A stretch of DNA of 64,000 nt. Source: Microvirga splendida (GTDB taxonomy: Bacteria; Pseudomonadota; Alphaproteobacteria; Rhizobiales; Beijerinckiaceae). Position numbers and translations under genes: made by a program. How positions within the stretch are numbered: position 1 is the stretch's first letter; each line of letters begins with the position of its first letter. Shown piece after piece: positions 34,388-44,308 of the stretch. Below the pieces are notes generated by a model. The model was not told the DNA's origin, searched no databases, and saw only the letters and a list, made by a program, of their open reading frames with translations. The stretch is taken from positions 1 to 64,000 of the forward strand of contig NZ_JAELXT010000006.1 in NCBI RefSeq assembly GCF_016427565.1, in the 5' to 3' direction.

Positions 34388-35595
34388 GGCTTTGTCACCA
34401 CCCATTGCGTGACCGGCATCGCCGCCCGCCAGCCATGCATGCCGCCGACGGCCTCCAGACGCGAGAGCGCCAGGCGCCGCATGCTGCCGCCGTGTTTCGC
34501 GTAGAGCGCACCGAGCAGCGTCTCGGTCTCCAGCGTCACCGCGTTGACGACGAGGCGCCCGCCGGGCTTCAGCGCTGTCCAGGCGGCGTCGAACACGCCG
34601 GGCTCGGACGCACCGCCGCCGATGAAGACCGCATCCGGCGCCGGCAGGTCGGCCAGGGCGTCAGGCGCCTGCCCGATGCGGATATCGAGCGCCGTCGCGC
34701 CGAGTTCCTGCGCATTGCGCCGCGCCCGCTCGGCGCGCTCCGGCCGCTCCTCGATGCCGATGCAGCGGTTGCGCGGATGGCGCAGGCACCATTCGATGCC
34801 CACGGAACCGGCTCCCAGGCCGATATCCCACAGGAGCTCGCCGGCCTTCGGCGCGAGGGCGGCCAGGGTGAGCGCGCGCATCTCCGCCTTGGTGAGCTGG
34901 CCGTCGTTCTCGAACCACGCATCCGGCAGTCCGGACGCCAGGGTGACGATGCGCGCATCGGTGGCGGCCACGACCTCGACGGCAATCGTGTTGAGCGGGT
35001 CGATGTCCGTGATGCCGAATGTGCTGGCGGCTGCATGGCGAACCCGCTCACGCGGGCCGCCCATGGCCTCCAGCACCGTGACCGTCGAGGCGCCCATGCC
35101 GCGCGCCTTCAGCAGTTCCGCGAGCTGCTCCGGCGTCGATCCGTCCCACGACAGGGCGAGGATGCGTGCGCCCGGCTGCAGATGGGGAACGATCCGCTCC
35201 AGCGCCCGCCCATGCAGGCTCACGCAGTCGCAATCCGGCAGCGACCATCCCATGCGCGCCGCCGCGAGACTGAAGGCGGAGGGCTGCGGGTGGCAGACGA
35301 TCTCGTCCGCGGGAACGAGACGGGCCAGTTCGGCCCCAACGCCGTAATGGAACGGATCGCCCGTCGCGAGCACGCAGGTCGGCTGCCCCCGGCGCGCCAG
35401 GATCATCGGGTAGCCCTCGGCGAAGGGGGAAGGCCAGGTCTGAGCCTGCATGGACAAAGGCGCCGCAAGCTCAAGATGCCGTGCACCGCCGATGACGAAC
35501 TCCGCCCGGTCGAGCGCCGCCAGGGACGCGGGGGAGAGCCCCGCGCGCCCGTCCTCGCCGATGCCGATAATGGTGAGCCAGGGCGCCTTCGTCAT
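34384..35595 (-). CDS. cobL: Bifunctional precorrin-6Y C5,15-methyltransferase (decarboxylating)
   Basis: A 403-residue fusion. The N-terminal half is a tetrapyrrole methylase ([42 protein letters not shown]) for C-5. The C-terminal half (about residue 215 on) is a CbiT-like Rossmann methyltransferase with the SAM loop [21 protein letters not shown] and [16 protein letters not shown], for C-15 methylation and decarboxylation. ATG 35595 is where the conserved sequence starts; the longer upstream frame is antisense to cobK. It is divergent from cobK with 37 bases between. Confidence 0.93.
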   Translation of the reverse strand: MTKAPWLTIIGIGEDGRAGLSPASLAALDRAEFVIGGARHLELAAPLSMQAQTWPSPFAEGYPMILARRGQPTCVLATGDPFHYGVGAELARLVPADEIVCHPQPSAFSLAAARMGWSLPDCDCVSLHGRALERIVPHLQPGARILALSWDGSTPEQLAELLKARGMGASTVTVLEAMGGPRERVRHAAASTFGITDIDPLNTIAVEVVAATDARIVTLASGLPDAWFENDGQLTKAEMRALTLAALAPKAGELLWDIGLGAGSVGIEWCLRHPRNRCIGIEERPERAERARRNAQELGATALDIRIGQAPDALADLPAPDAVFIGGGASEPGVFDAAWTALKPGGRLVVNAVTLETETLLGALYAKHGGSMRRLALSRLEAVGGMHGWRAAMPVTQWVVTKP

Positions 35596-35632
35596 GCTCG
35601 ACTCCGCCTCAGATTTCGGGGAAAAGGGGCGC

Positions 35633-36385
35633 ATGCGCATTCTCCTTCTGGGCGGCACGACGGAAGCCTCCGCGCTCGCGCGGCGTCTCGCCGGCCGATC
35701 CGCGTTCAGCCCGCTCCTGTCCATGGCCGGCCGCACCAGCGACCCGCTTCCCCTGCCGATCCCCACCCGCATCGGCGGCTTCGGCGGCGTGGAGGGACTT
35801 GCGCGCTTTCTCCGTGAGGAGCGGATCGAGGCGGTTGTCGACGCCACCCATCCCTTCGCCGCCGTGATGTCGCGCAACGTTGCGAAAGCCTGCGCGCAGG
35901 CGCACGTTCCGCTGCTCGCCCTGCGCCGTCCGCCCTGGTCCCCGCAGGAAGGCGACCGCTGGATGGACGTTGCTTCGATGCAGGACGCTGTCCGGGCGTT
36001 GGGCGAGGAGCCGCGTCGCGTCTTCCTGACTGTCGGCCGTCTCGAACTCCCGCCCTTCGCAGCCGCGCCGCAGCACACCTATCTCGTGCGCACCATCGAA
36101 CCCATCGGGGATGCGCTGCCCGTGCCGAACGTCATGGCGATCCAGGACCGTGCCCCTTTCACCGAAACCGCCGAGCGGGTGCTGATGGAGCGCGAGCGCG
36201 TCGATGTGGTGGTGACAAAAAATTCCGGCGGGGCCGCCACCTATCCGAAGATCGCGGCGGCGCGTGCGCTCGGGCTGCCCGTCATCGTCGTGGCGCGGCC
36301 GGAGAAGCCGTGCGGCGTCGAGGAGGTGGCCACCGTGGACGCCGCCCTGGAATGGCTCGAGCGCCGTCACGGGCGCACTCCATAA
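35633..36385 (+). CDS. cobK: Precorrin-6A reductase
   Basis: A 250-residue NADPH-dependent reductase. MRILLLGGTTEASALARRLA is the family's nucleotide-binding start, followed by VDATHPFAAVMSRNVAKAC and, near the C-terminus, VVVTKNSGGAATYPKIAAARALGLPVIVVARP. It converts precorrin-6A to dihydro-precorrin-6. ATG 35633 with AAAAGGGG upstream was chosen over the long open frame from 35450. Its 3' end overlaps convergent cobJ by 19 bases. Confidence 0.92.
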   Translation: MRILLLGGTTEASALARRLAGRSAFSPLLSMAGRTSDPLPLPIPTRIGGFGGVEGLARFLREERIEAVVDATHPFAAVMSRNVAKACAQAHVPLLALRRPPWSPQEGDRWMDVASMQDAVRALGEEPRRVFLTVGRLELPPFAAAPQHTYLVRTIEPIGDALPVPNVMAIQDRAPFTETAERVLMERERVDVVVTKNSGGAATYPKIAAARALGLPVIVVARPEKPCGVEEVATVDAALEWLERRHGRTP

Positions 36386-37131
36386 AAGCGCGGCGTGTAG
36401 ACGTAGGGCGCCTTGCCGTCCGGCCGCTCTATGAGCTTGGTGGTGCTGGCGCCGATGATCACCATTGTGGACATATCCGCCATCGCCGCCTCAACCTGCG
36501 AGAGCGGTAGAATCCCAATCCGCTCGTCCGGCCGCATCACGGCTCGTGCCAGGATGATCGGGGTGTCGGGACCGCGGGTTTCCGCCACGATCTTGAACGC
36601 TGCACCGAGCTGCCAGGGCCGGGCCGACGAGATCGGGTTGTAGAGCGCCACCACGAAGTCTGCTGCGAGCGCCGCGCGAAGCCGCGCCTCGACCACCTCC
36701 CACGGCTTCAGATTGTCCGACAGCGACATGGCGCAGAAATCGCCGCCGAGCGGCGCGCCGACACGCGCCGCCGCCGCGAGCATAGCCGTGATGCCGGGCT
36801 CGACGTGAATGTCGAGGCTGCGCCATGCGGGATCGCCGTTCTCGACCGCCTCGAACACAGCCGCCGCCATGGCGAACACGCCGGGATCCCCGCCCGACAC
36901 CACGGCCACATGTGCTCCGTTCATCGCAAGATCGAGCGCGAAGCGCGCCCGGTCGAGTTCGACGCGGTTGTCGGACGCGTGGCGGTGCTGACCCGGCCGC
37001 TCCGGCACGCGATCCACATAGGGCCCGTAGCCGACGAGGTCGGTGGCGGAGGCGAGCGCCTCCGATGCGGCGGGCGTCAGATAACGCGGCTCGCCGGGGC
37101 CGAGGCCGACGATGGTGACGAGGCCCGTCAT
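36367..37131 (-). CDS. cobJ: Precorrin-3B C17-methyltransferase
   Basis: A 254-residue tetrapyrrole methylase with LVTIVGLGPGEPRYLTPAASEAL, VVSGGDPGVFAMAAAVFEAVE and VEPGITAMLAAAARVGAPLGGDFCAMSLSDN, all characteristic of CobJ/CbiH. It methylates C-17 with ring contraction, the defining step of the corrin ring. Its ATG overlaps the cobI stop by four bases. Confidence 0.93.
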   Translation of the reverse strand: MTGLVTIVGLGPGEPRYLTPAASEALASATDLVGYGPYVDRVPERPGQHRHASDNRVELDRARFALDLAMNGAHVAVVSGGDPGVFAMAAAVFEAVENGDPAWRSLDIHVEPGITAMLAAAARVGAPLGGDFCAMSLSDNLKPWEVVEARLRAALAADFVVALYNPISSARPWQLGAAFKIVAETRGPDTPIILARAVMRPDERIGILPLSQVEAAMADMSTMVIIGASTTKLIERPDGKAPYVYTPRFYGVRP

Positions 37132-37865
37132 ACGCGCCTCCCTTGTCCCGGCACGATGATGAGCGAGAAATACGGCGCGTCGAAATCATCCGGCAGAACG
37201 GGCAGAGGGATGATCCTTTCCTCCGCCATGGTGGCGCGCTCCACGTAGATGGCGCGCTCCAGAAGCCCGGCTGACTTGAGTGCTGCACGCACCTTCGGCA
37301 GATTGCGTCCGAGCTTCATCACCACAGCGGCATCGGTGCTCGAAAGACGCCGCATCAGCTCCGCTTCCGGCAGCGTTCCCGGCACCACGGTGAGCACGTC
37401 GTCGCCCCAGGTGATCGGCGCGCCGGCGCGGGTCCAGGCGCCCGACATGCCGGACACGGCCGGCACGACCTCGGTCGGCACCTTGTCCTTCAGCCGCCAC
37501 CAGAGATGCATGAACGAGCCGTAGAAGAAGGGATCGCCCTCGCAGAGAACCGCCACTGTGCGGCCCGCCTCGATCTCGGCCAGAAGCTGCGCGGTCGCTT
37601 CCTCGTAGAACGGGTTGAGAGCCGCCGCGTAATCCGGGTGATCGGCGGGAATCTCCGTGGTTACCGGATACACGAGGGCGATCTCCCGCTCAGGGTTTTC
37701 ACCGACAATCGCATCCGCGATGGTGCGTGCATTGCCGCGCCGCCCGCGCTTGCAGAAATGGACGAGCCGGTCGGCGCTCTCCAGCACCCGGCGAGCGCGC
37801 ACGGTCATGTAGTCGGGGTTTCCCGGGCCTAGGCCCAGACCGAAGAAGCGGATGGTGTCGCTCAT
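37128..37865 (-). CDS. cobI: Precorrin-2 C20-methyltransferase
   Basis: A 245-residue methylase with FFGLGLGPGNPDYMTVRARRVLESADRLVHF, CEGDPFFYGSFMHLWWRL and the C-terminal PYFSLIIVPGQGR, as in CobI/CbiL. It adds the methyl at C-20 to give precorrin-3A, the substrate of CobG. Seven bases separate it from cobH upstream on the minus strand. Confidence 0.93.
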   Translation of the reverse strand: MSDTIRFFGLGLGPGNPDYMTVRARRVLESADRLVHFCKRGRRGNARTIADAIVGENPEREIALVYPVTTEIPADHPDYAAALNPFYEEATAQLLAEIEAGRTVAVLCEGDPFFYGSFMHLWWRLKDKVPTEVVPAVSGMSGAWTRAGAPITWGDDVLTVVPGTLPEAELMRRLSSTDAAVVMKLGRNLPKVRAALKSAGLLERAIYVERATMAEERIIPLPVLPDDFDAPYFSLIIVPGQGRRV

Positions 37866-37872
37866 GGCCGCC

Positions 37873-38505
37873 TTACTCCACCGGGTTCGCGAGGGCGTTG
37901 ACGGCCGCCGCCGCCATGGCGCTGCCGCCGCGCCGTCCGTGGACCACGAGGTACGGCACGCGTCCGTCGCGGGCCAGCGCCTCCTTGGATTCCGCCGCCC
38001 CGATGAAGCCGACCGGAATGCCGATCACGGCGGCGGGCTTCGGCGCACCGGCATCGAGCATTTCGAGAAGATGAAACAGGGCCGTGGGGGCATTGCCGAA
38101 CACCACGAGCGCGCCGTCCAGCCGCTCGCGCCACAATTCCATGGCGGCGGCCGAGCGGGTGTTGCCGAGTTCCGTGGCGAGAGCCGGCACGCGCGGATCG
38201 TCCAGGGTGCAGATCACCTCGTTGTTCGCCGGCAGCCGCGCGCGGGTGATGCCGTTCGCCACCATCTTGGCATCGCACAGGATCGGCGCACCGCGCTTCA
38301 AGGCGGCTTCGGCCGCTTCGGCGAAATCGGGAGAGAGATCGATGTCGCCCGGCAAATCGGTCATGCCGCAGGCGTGGATCATGCGCACGACGACGCGCTC
38401 GGCCGTGCCGGAAAAGCGCGACAGGTCCGCCTCCGCGCGGATGATCGCGAAGGAGCGGCGGTAGATCTCCGCACCCTCGCGGATGTAGTCGCGGGAGGCG
38501 CTCAT
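37873..38505 (-). CDS. cobH: Precorrin-8X methylmutase
   Basis: A 210-residue isomerase moving a methyl from C-11 to C-12 to give hydrogenobyrinate. Family features are DYIREGAEIYRRSFAIIRAEADLSRF, VVRMIHACGMTDL with the catalytic histidine, GAPILCDAKMVANGI and FIGAAESKEALA. The ATG overlaps the cobG stop by four bases. Confidence 0.94.
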   Translation of the reverse strand: MSASRDYIREGAEIYRRSFAIIRAEADLSRFSGTAERVVVRMIHACGMTDLPGDIDLSPDFAEAAEAALKRGAPILCDAKMVANGITRARLPANNEVICTLDDPRVPALATELGNTRSAAAMELWRERLDGALVVFGNAPTALFHLLEMLDAGAPKPAAVIGIPVGFIGAAESKEALARDGRVPYLVVHGRRGGSAMAAAAVNALANPVE

Positions 38506-39800
38506 TGCGGGTTCTCCGCAAAGGTGCGGCGCAGGTCGTCGACGGTGGTCAAAGGCGATAAACGGTGCATGATCTCGTCAAGGGAGAGATGAAGGAATGA
38601 GGCGTCGCGGGTGGAGCCGTCCGCCACGACGTCGTAGCGGCCGTCGGGGCGGCTCACCAGGGTGAGATCGGCCCTGCCCGGATGGGCGCAGCCTTTCGGG
38701 CAGCCTGAGACGTGAAGGGTTGCGCCCCCTTGCAGGAGATCTCCACAGGATTGCGCAATCCTCAGTGCATCGGCGGGCGCGGATGTGAGCGCGCCGCCGC
38801 AATCCGGCCGGCCGGGACAGGCGATCAGGGACAGGCGTACGTCGTCCGCGTCGGTGATGAAGCCGGCCCGGTGCGCCTCGTCGATCAATGCAGAGAGGTG
38901 CTCGTCTGCGATCTCCGGCAGCAGGATGCCGCGCGTGAAGGACAGGCGGATCTCGCCATTGCCGAAGCGCTCGCTCCAGGCAGCTGCCTGTACCAGTTGC
39001 TCCGTGCGGCAGCGGCCGAAGGGGAGGGCGAGGAGAACGGCCTGTCCGCTGTCGAGAGACAGGACGCCCGCACGTGGAGGTGCCGACCGCCGGGGCGGAG
39101 CTGCGGCCGGATGGAGGTCTGCGCGTGCGACCAGCTCTCGCATCAAACCGAACTCAAGATTGCGCAGGCGCCGCGCCTCGGTCCGGCCTGTGCGCCGCAT
39201 CTCCGCGAAGCCTGAGAGGTTGGCGTGAACGGCATCCGGCGTGCGGGAGAGGGGCGATGTGCCGATCCAGCACAATCCGCCGGGTGAGGGCACGCCGAAA
39301 GCCAGCACATCTTCAGTGATCGCCATCAGATGAAGATCTGCCCCGATCTCATCGAGGGGCATCGTGCCGCCGCCATCGACGACGACAAAGAACTTGGCCG
39401 GAAGGCCCTCGATAGAGTGCGCCGCATCCTCGATGGCCTGCGCCAGGGCGAGCGCATCGCACTGGTCTCGCGGATCGAGCCCGGCGAGGGGCGACAGCGC
39501 TGTGAGGCGATGCGGGCCGTCGCCTTCGGGCTCGGCGAGGCCTTCACGTTCGAGGAGTTCGAGCAGGTCGGGATAGGTTGCCTCGCTCACGCCGCGGATC
39601 TGCAGGTTGCCGCGGGCAGTGATGTCGAGATGGCCGTTGCCGTGTTCGCGCGCGCCCTGCGCGACGAGGCGCGCCTGATCCGCAGACAACCTGCCGCCGA
39701 ACGGATGCAGGCGCACGAGCAGGCCGTCGCCAGTTGCCATCGGGCGGCGCACGCCCGGGCACCATCCCCGGCGACGCGCGGTGTCGGCCTGAACGCTCAT
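38502..39800 (-). CDS. cobG: Precorrin-3B synthase (oxygen-dependent monooxygenase)
   Basis: A 432-residue member of the nitrite/sulfite reductase fold. The Fe4S4 ligands are visible in LIACPGRPDCGG and VSGCPKGCAHPG, the usual Cx5C ... Cx3C arrangement, near residues 335 and 385. CobG uses O2 to hydroxylate C-20 and form the lactone, committing the cell to the aerobic pathway. GVRRPMATGDGLLVRLHPFGG near the N-terminus is the substrate-binding ferredoxin-like half. It overlaps cobN by four bases and cobH by four, so it is tightly coupled. Confidence 0.92.
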   Translation of the reverse strand: MSVQADTARRRGWCPGVRRPMATGDGLLVRLHPFGGRLSADQARLVAQGAREHGNGHLDITARGNLQIRGVSEATYPDLLELLEREGLAEPEGDGPHRLTALSPLAGLDPRDQCDALALAQAIEDAAHSIEGLPAKFFVVVDGGGTMPLDEIGADLHLMAITEDVLAFGVPSPGGLCWIGTSPLSRTPDAVHANLSGFAEMRRTGRTEARRLRNLEFGLMRELVARADLHPAAAPPRRSAPPRAGVLSLDSGQAVLLALPFGRCRTEQLVQAAAWSERFGNGEIRLSFTRGILLPEIADEHLSALIDEAHRAGFITDADDVRLSLIACPGRPDCGGALTSAPADALRIAQSCGDLLQGGATLHVSGCPKGCAHPGRADLTLVSRPDGRYDVVADGSTRDASFLHLSLDEIMHRLSPLTTVDDLRRTFAENPQ

Positions 39801-42800
39801 TCGGCGGCCTCCCTGCGCTCATCGTCGAAGAAGGCTGCAACGGAATTGAGGCGGCTGTCCCACAGGCCGCGTCGGCGCGCATCCGCGAGGCGGTCACGGA
39901 TCGCCTGCGCGGCGGCCGGGTTGGCGCCCGCGATCTGCTGCCAGGTGGGTTCGTCGGCCATCAAGGCCGTGAAGACGAGATCGAGGGTCGCGGCCGGGAC
40001 GGCGTCCGTCGTGGCAGCAAAAGCAAAGAGCGCATCCACGCCTTGCGCGATCTCCGCCGCGCCGCGCCAGCCATGGCGCAACTGGCCTTCGATCCAACGT
40101 GGGTTCGTTAGGCGGCCGCGCACGAGACGGTCCACATCCTCCACAAGGGTGCGGGCTTTCGGGTTCTGCGGGCGGCTCGTGTCGAGGCTGTAGAGGGCTG
40201 GCGTGGTGCCCAGCGCCTGCGCGGCCGCCGCGAAGCCGCCGATGGCATCCGCCGCTGAATCGCCGTCGAGGATGTCGCGTTCGGCCACATCGCTCACATG
40301 GACGAAGGCTTGCGTCCGCTCGACCCGTTGCGGGAAGCTCCCATCGGCCTGAGCTTCGCCCCCGGCGCCGAACGCATGGGAGGTTCCTTCGAGATAGGTG
40401 CGGCCGAGATCGTCTCGTGTCGTCCGTTCGCCGTCGAGCGCCTGCGCCGACACGCCCGCGCCATAGGTGCCGGGCGCCGATCCGAACACGCGCGACAGCG
40501 CCTCGCCGCGCCGGCGTGCGGCGGCAAGCTCGTTCCACTCGTCATCCTCGTTGAGCGCCGCGACCGCGCGGGCTGCCTGATCGAGGAGCGCGATCTGGTC
40601 CGGGAACGTATCGCGGAACGCGCCGGAGACGCGCACCGTCACGTCGGCGCGGGGACGGTCGAGGAGCGGCTGCGGCATGATCTCGAAGCCAGTCACGCGG
40701 GTGGAGGCATGGTCCCAGGTCGGCCGCACGCCCATGAGCGCGAGCGCATGGGCGATGTCCTCGCCGCCGGAGCGAAGCGTCGGCGAGGCCCAGAGATCCA
40801 TCACGATCCGGCGCGGCCAGTCGCCCTGCTCCTGCAGGTGGCGTCGCACCACTTCCGCCGCCGCGCGCTGGCCGAGCTCGGTAGCCGCGCGGGTGGGAAT
40901 CGCGCGCGGGTCGAGGGTCGCGAGATTGCGGCCGGTGGGCAGCACCTCATTCTGGCCGCGCGAGGGAGATCCGGACGGGCCGGGGATCACGAAACGTCCG
41001 TCGAGCGCGTTCAGCAATCCGTCGCGCTCACCTTTCGCGCAGGCCGCGAAACCATCGGGCGCATGGCCGAACACGTGGAGCCCGTCGCGGATCGTCACCT
41101 CGCCGAGATCGCAGAGATGCGCGTCGAGACGGGTGAGCGCCTCGTCCATCGGTGTGCGTTCATCGACCCCGCAGGCGGCAGCGAGGCCGCTCGCCTGGGC
41201 ACGCTCGAGAATTTCCGTTGCCACGAGTTCGGCGCGTCCAGGGTGAAGCACCTGGGCGGAGGAGAACTCCTCCACCAGTTCCCGCAAGGCTGCCGCCTCG
41301 CCGTGCAAACCGGCCTCTGTTGTCTGCGGCGTGAGATGACCGATGGTGACGGCGCCGATGCGGCGCTTCGCAGGAGCCGCCTCGCCGGGATCGTCGACGA
41401 TGAAGGGATAGATCACCGGCATCGCGCCGATGGCAAGACGCGGCCAGCATCGCGTGGAGAGCGCCACCGCCTTGCCGGGCAGCCACTCGGTGGTGCCATG
41501 GGTGCCGAGATGCACGAGGGCATGAATCTGCTCCAGGGCTCTCAGGCCGAGATAGAACGCGAGATAGCCGTGGCTCGGCGGGCAATCGGGGTCGTGATAG
41601 AAGCCCTTGCGGTCATTGCCATGACCACGGTCGGGCTGAAGAGCGACAAGCACGTTGCCGGCGCGCACGGCACGGAAGCGGAAGGCCGCGCCTTCAAGGC
41701 TTGGATCTTCCTCTACGCAGCCCCAGCGCTTGTCGATGACATCGCGCAGTTCATGCGGCAGCGTGTCGAGCCATGCGCGGTAGGTGGCGAGTGGAACCGT
41801 GAAGGTGTCCTGCCCACCGGTGAGAAGCGGCATGAGATCGTCCGCCGTGAAATCCCGCCCGGCCTCGTAGCCGGTTTTGCGCAGCAGATCGAGGATCGCG
41901 CAGGCGCTGGCAGGCGTGTCGAGGCCGACCGCAAAACCGGCCCGTCCGCCGCGCGCAGGGTAATCGGAGAGAACGAGCGCCAGCCGCCGCTCATGGCGCG
42001 GCGTATGGGCGAGGCGCACCCACGCAGCGGCCATGTCGGCGACTGCATCGATCCCGGCGTGGTCCGGCGCTTGGATGCGGCGGGAGAAGGCGAGCGCAGG
42101 ATCGGCAGATTCTTCGGCCTTGAACGAGATGGGGCCTGCAGCAATCCGGCCGTCGAATTCGGGGAGAGCGATCTGCATGGCGAGATCGGCGGCGGAGAGG
42201 CCGCGGGGCGATGCCTCCCAAGCCTCCCTCGCGCTGCCGACGGGGATCGCCTGCAGGATCGGACAGTCGGCTTCGTCGAGCACGAAGCTGTCATCGTCTC
42301 GCGCCGAGAAGGCCGTGGTGGTGACGATGATGTCGGGACGGCGCGCTTGAATGGTGCGTCGCACGACCGCCACGGCCTCCGGGTCCTTCAGGCTCGACAC
42401 GGCGAGAACGAGGGTCTCGATGCCGCGAGCGTGCATTGCCGCCGACAGATCCTCGACGGCCTGCGTGTCGCCGGAGAGCACGGCGGAGCGGTAGACGAGA
42501 AAGTAGGCGAGGGGGGTGTCGCCGGAGAGGCGGGCGAGAGCGGTCTCGGGTTCGGCGATGATGCGGGTTCCAATCCCACAGACCTCATCCTGAGGAGCAG
42601 ACGCAGTCTGCGTCTCGAAGGAGGGTCCAGAGAGCACTGGACGATCCTTCGAGATGCCGCTGACGCGGCTCCTCAGGATGAGGTCGGAGTGGTGGAATGG
42701 GGGAGCCCAGGCGAATGCCCGGGGCGCTGCGCTCGGCGGCTCCACAACGGCATCGGCCTCGCCGATCTCGGCGCCGATGCGCGCGAGCAGGCGGACCATG

Positions 42801-43243
42801 TTGTCGATGCCGCCGGCCTGGAAATAGGCCTCCAGCTCGTCGCAGAGCGCCTGCGGAACGGTCGCGTAGGCTCCAAGCCGCGGATCGGGCCGGTCGTCGC
42901 CGGGCAGCACCGCGAGCTTCACGCCAGTGGGGCGGCAGGTTGCGAAAAGCCGCTCCAGCCCGTAGCGCCAGTAATCGAGGCCGCCGAGGCAGCGCACGAG
43001 GATGAAGCGGGCCTGCGATGCGGTCTTGTCGATATAGAAATCGACCGAGAGAGGATGGCGCAGGCGTCGCAAGGAGGCGAGGCGCAGCGAGGGACCGCCT
43101 GCCTTCAGTCGTTGCGCCGCCGCCAGCGCGCCGAGGTCACTGTCCGCGAAGGAGAGGACGACGATATCCCCCGGGGGCTGCTGGAGGTCGATGGCCTCCT
43201 GGCCCTCCTCGAGGGAGATCGCTGTGACCGGAAGGAGGTGCAT
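39797..43243 (-). CDS. cobN: Aerobic cobaltochelatase large subunit
   Basis: An 1148-residue protein, somewhat shorter than the roughly 1275 residues of the Pseudomonas denitrificans enzyme. CobN binds hydrogenobyrinic acid a,c-diamide and inserts Co2+ with CobS and CobT. Visible family segments are FILVRCLGGLDYWRYGLERL, LVLSDYPARGGRAGFAVGLDTP, LVHLGTHGTTEWLPGKAVALS, RIVMDLWASPTLRSGGEDIAHALALMG and EDVDRLVRGRLTNPRWIEGQ. Residues about 188-221 are encoded by an inserted palindromic repeat, yet the frame continues. cobS and cobT are not in the window. One base separates it from cobW. Confidence 0.93.
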   Translation of the reverse strand: MHLLPVTAISLEEGQEAIDLQQPPGDIVVLSFADSDLGALAAAQRLKAGGPSLRLASLRRLRHPLSVDFYIDKTASQARFILVRCLGGLDYWRYGLERLFATCRPTGVKLAVLPGDDRPDPRLGAYATVPQALCDELEAYFQAGGIDNMVRLLARIGAEIGEADAVVEPPSAAPRAFAWAPPFHHSDLILRSRVSGISKDRPVLSGPSFETQTASAPQDEVCGIGTRIIAEPETALARLSGDTPLAYFLVYRSAVLSGDTQAVEDLSAAMHARGIETLVLAVSSLKDPEAVAVVRRTIQARRPDIIVTTTAFSARDDDSFVLDEADCPILQAIPVGSAREAWEASPRGLSAADLAMQIALPEFDGRIAAGPISFKAEESADPALAFSRRIQAPDHAGIDAVADMAAAWVRLAHTPRHERRLALVLSDYPARGGRAGFAVGLDTPASACAILDLLRKTGYEAGRDFTADDLMPLLTGGQDTFTVPLATYRAWLDTLPHELRDVIDKRWGCVEEDPSLEGAAFRFRAVRAGNVLVALQPDRGHGNDRKGFYHDPDCPPSHGYLAFYLGLRALEQIHALVHLGTHGTTEWLPGKAVALSTRCWPRLAIGAMPVIYPFIVDDPGEAAPAKRRIGAVTIGHLTPQTTEAGLHGEAAALRELVEEFSSAQVLHPGRAELVATEILERAQASGLAAACGVDERTPMDEALTRLDAHLCDLGEVTIRDGLHVFGHAPDGFAACAKGERDGLLNALDGRFVIPGPSGSPSRGQNEVLPTGRNLATLDPRAIPTRAATELGQRAAAEVVRRHLQEQGDWPRRIVMDLWASPTLRSGGEDIAHALALMGVRPTWDHASTRVTGFEIMPQPLLDRPRADVTVRVSGAFRDTFPDQIALLDQAARAVAALNEDDEWNELAAARRRGEALSRVFGSAPGTYGAGVSAQALDGERTTRDDLGRTYLEGTSHAFGAGGEAQADGSFPQRVERTQAFVHVSDVAERDILDGDSAADAIGGFAAAAQALGTTPALYSLDTSRPQNPKARTLVEDVDRLVRGRLTNPRWIEGQLRHGWRGAAEIAQGVDALFAFAATTDAVPAATLDLVFTALMADEPTWQQIAGANPAAAQAIRDRLADARRRGLWDSRLNSVAAFFDDERREAAE
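42583..42683. repeat. Palindromic repeat embedded in the cobN coding sequence
   Basis: About 101 bases with ends CCTCATCCTGAGGAGC and GCTCCTCAGGATGAGG, and an inner GGAGGGTCCAG / CTGGACGATCC palindrome. This is a well-known form of dispersed intergenic repeat in Hyphomicrobiales genomes. Here it lies inside cobN and is translated as residues about 188-221 (containing RSRVSGISKDRPVLSGPS), a hydrophilic stretch. Confidence 0.85.
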
Positions 43244-43244
43244 G

Positions 43245-44282
43245 CTATCCCGCGCGCAAGGCGGCTTCGACGGCCTTCACGTCGAAGCCTTTCAGGCCGA
43301 TCACCACCATGCGTCCGTCGCGCGCCTCATCGGCCTTCCACGGCCGGTCGAAGTGATGCGCGACACGCTGGCCGACGCCCTGCACCACGAGGCGCATGGG
43401 CTTGCCGTTCACGGGCGCGAAGCCCTTGATGCGCAGCACGCCGGCCGCCTCGGCCGCGCGTTCGACGCGGGCGACGAGCGCCTCAGGAGATGCGACGGCA
43501 TCGACCGGAATCGCGATGCTCTCGAAATCGTCGTGGTCGTGGTCGTCCGCCGTCTCGTGGTGCGAGGGGCGGGAATCGAGGTCGGCTTCCGCCGCCGCAT
43601 TCATGCCGAGCAGCACCGTCGGGTCCACCTTGCCGTGGGCGGTCTCGATCACCTTCACGGCGCGGGGCAGGTGCTCGTTGATCTCGGCCAGAACCTTGCC
43701 CTTGTCGCCGGGCTGCATCTGGTCGGTCTTGTTGAGGATGATGAGGTCGGCGCAGAGGAGCTGGTCCTCGAACACTTCCTCCAGCGGGTTCTCGTGATCG
43801 ACGGAAGTGTCCGAAGCGCGCTGGGCTTCGAGCGCATCCGAGTCTTCCGCGAAGGCGCCCGAGGCGACGGCCGGGCCATCGACCACGGCGATCACGCCGT
43901 CCACCGTGACGCGGGAGCGGATGTCGGGCCAGTTGAAGGCGCGCACGAGGGGCTTGGGCAGGGCAAGGCCCGAGGTCTCGATGAGGATGTGCTCCGGCGG
44001 GTTCGGCCGGTTGAGCAGGGTGTTGAGCGCCGGCACGAAATCGTCGGCAACCGTGCAGCACAGGCAGCCGTTGGGCAGCTCCACGATGTCTTCCTGCGTG
44101 CAGCCCTCGATGCCGCAGCCTTCGATGAAGGAGCCGTCGAAGCCGAGATCGCCGAACTCGTTGACGAGAACCGCAAGGCGGCGCCCGCCGGCATTTTCCA
44201 GCAGGTGCCGCACCAGGGTGGTTTTGCCGGCGCCGAGGAATCCGGTGATGATCGTGCAGGGGATCTTGGAAAGATCGCTCAT
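43245..44282 (-). CDS. cobW: CobW-family GTP-dependent metallochaperone
   Basis: A 345-residue G3E GTPase with Walker A GFLGAGKTTLVRHLL, the zinc/cobalt-binding CxCC motif in PNGCLCCTVADDF, LIETSGLALPKPLVRAF and guanine-specific NKTD. A histidine- and aspartate-rich linker (HHETADDHDHDD, about residues 240-252) probably binds metal. The C-terminal CobW_C domain follows. It sits directly before cobN, so delivery of cobalt for chelation is the likely job. ATG 44282 begins the conserved sequence. Confidence 0.93.
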   Translation of the reverse strand: MSDLSKIPCTIITGFLGAGKTTLVRHLLENAGGRRLAVLVNEFGDLGFDGSFIEGCGIEGCTQEDIVELPNGCLCCTVADDFVPALNTLLNRPNPPEHILIETSGLALPKPLVRAFNWPDIRSRVTVDGVIAVVDGPAVASGAFAEDSDALEAQRASDTSVDHENPLEEVFEDQLLCADLIILNKTDQMQPGDKGKVLAEINEHLPRAVKVIETAHGKVDPTVLLGMNAAAEADLDSRPSHHETADDHDHDDFESIAIPVDAVASPEALVARVERAAEAAGVLRIKGFAPVNGKPMRLVVQGVGQRVAHHFDRPWKADEARDGRMVVIGLKGFDVKAVEAALRAG

Positions 44283-44308
44283 GAAGGCTTGCCTTTCGGC
44301 GGCTTGGT

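Noticed and set aside
40298..43429. 1043-codon open frame on the plus strand
   Set aside because: Entirely antisense to cobN, which has clear family motifs. The frame is a third-position GC artefact.
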